A stretch of DNA of 64,000 nucleotides, taken from NCBI GenBank assembly GCA_033557465.1, contig CM066034.1, forward strand, positions 985,591,637-985,655,636. Direction: 5' to 3'. Source of the DNA: Ichthyophis bannanicus. Taxonomy: Eukaryota; Chordata; Amphibia; Gymnophiona; Ichthyophiidae. Position numbers and translations under genes: made by a program. Numbering within the stretch: the stretch's first letter is position 1; every line of letters starts with the position of its first letter. Shown here one piece after another: positions 63,691 through 64,000 of this stretch. The notes beneath the pieces are model-generated. The model made no database searches. It had not been told where the DNA came from and saw nothing but the letters and a program-made list of their open reading frames with translations.

Positions 63691-64000
63691 GGCAACCTCT
63701 ATCCATTTTGGGTCCACTTTCTGCTGGGAACAACTGTACCATCAGTAATAAAGCTGGCAGCTAATTGTTGTGCCTGTCAACTGATGGAACACACAAAGAG
63801 CTTCCTTCTGAGAAGAAATATCTCAACAAAAACACACAGGCTATGTATTTATGAACCCAGGACTGCAGTACACTGTGACACACTGCCCATGGTCCTGAGC
63901 ACACACTGTGCTTTTGACAAGGTAACTAATTTGCCTGTGTCTAACGCCAGGAAGAAGTTTAACAGGACCTTGATTGCAGATAATTGCGCACATAGAAACA
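63691..64000. other. No gene recognised
   Basis: Last ~310 bp of the window. I see no supported feature; a CR1 remnant is possible. Confidence 0.4.

Overview
The window looks like gene-poor, repeat-dominated DNA from a large vertebrate genome. The mix of CR1, L2-like, BovB-like RTE and Tx1/L1-like LINEs, Penelope-like elements, hAT and Harbinger-like DNA elements and a Ty3/Gypsy remnant fits an amphibian, most likely a caecilian. That assignment is inference from repeat style, not from a marker gene. I find no conventional host protein-coding gene, rRNA or tRNA gene. Nearly every long open frame is a retroelement protein, a piece of one, or a by-product of tandem repeats.

Layout: 1-2.0 kb is a decayed L2-like LINE next to a CR1 fragment. 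2.0-4.4 kb is a BovB-like RTE element (minus strand). 4.4-13.8 kb is one L2-like LINE (minus strand) split by a second, intact L2-like LINE (7.03-11.84 kb). Both carry GC-rich tandem monomers at their 5' ends (149-bp units at 11032-11844, 141-bp units at 13197-13757) and both ORFs begin with a signal-peptide-like segment. 13.8-16.6 kb holds a Tx1/L1 ORF1 relic, a CR1 tail and a Harbinger-like TIR element containing a Penelope-like element with 81-bp inverted repeats. 17-20.4 kb is a CR1 split by an L2-like LINE that is itself split by an L2 tail. 22.3-24.0 kb is a CR1 tail and a 5'-truncated Penelope element. 25.1-28.4 kb is a Tx1/L1 ORF1 interrupted by hAT element A. 28.4-30.0 kb is a transposon with about 220-bp terminal inverted repeats and relics of an unfamiliar protein. 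30.4-31.4 kb is a CR1 interrupted by a TTA-flanked MITE. 33.3-35.5 and 42.1-44.2 kb are hAT elements B and C. 36.9-40.3 kb is a CR1 split by an antisense CR1. 45.6-46.5 kb is the C-terminal part of an unclassified retroelement. 47.6-51.5 kb is a nearly complete two-ORF Penelope-like element (minus strand). 53.9-56.2 kb is another decayed L2-like LINE. 56.3-59.2 kb has a Harbinger-like MITE and two head-to-head CR1s. 59.2-60.4 kb is a gag-protease relic with a SCAN-like domain. 61.2-63.7 kb has CR1 endonuclease pieces, a ~480-bp tandem repeat and a hammerhead-like motif.

Functional relations: several short non-coding elements carry the same 3' hairpin and A/T-rich tail as the L2-like LINEs, including a tRNA-derived SINE, so the LINE reverse transcriptase probably moves them. 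Penelope copies come with hammerhead-ribozyme-like motifs in their flanking terminal regions. The three hAT elements share a core of palindrome, G-rich minisatellite and a short open frame, and each has an exact 8-bp target duplication. The order of nesting gives a relative insertion history. Many reading-frame starts reported here are not true starts, because most elements are 5'-truncated.
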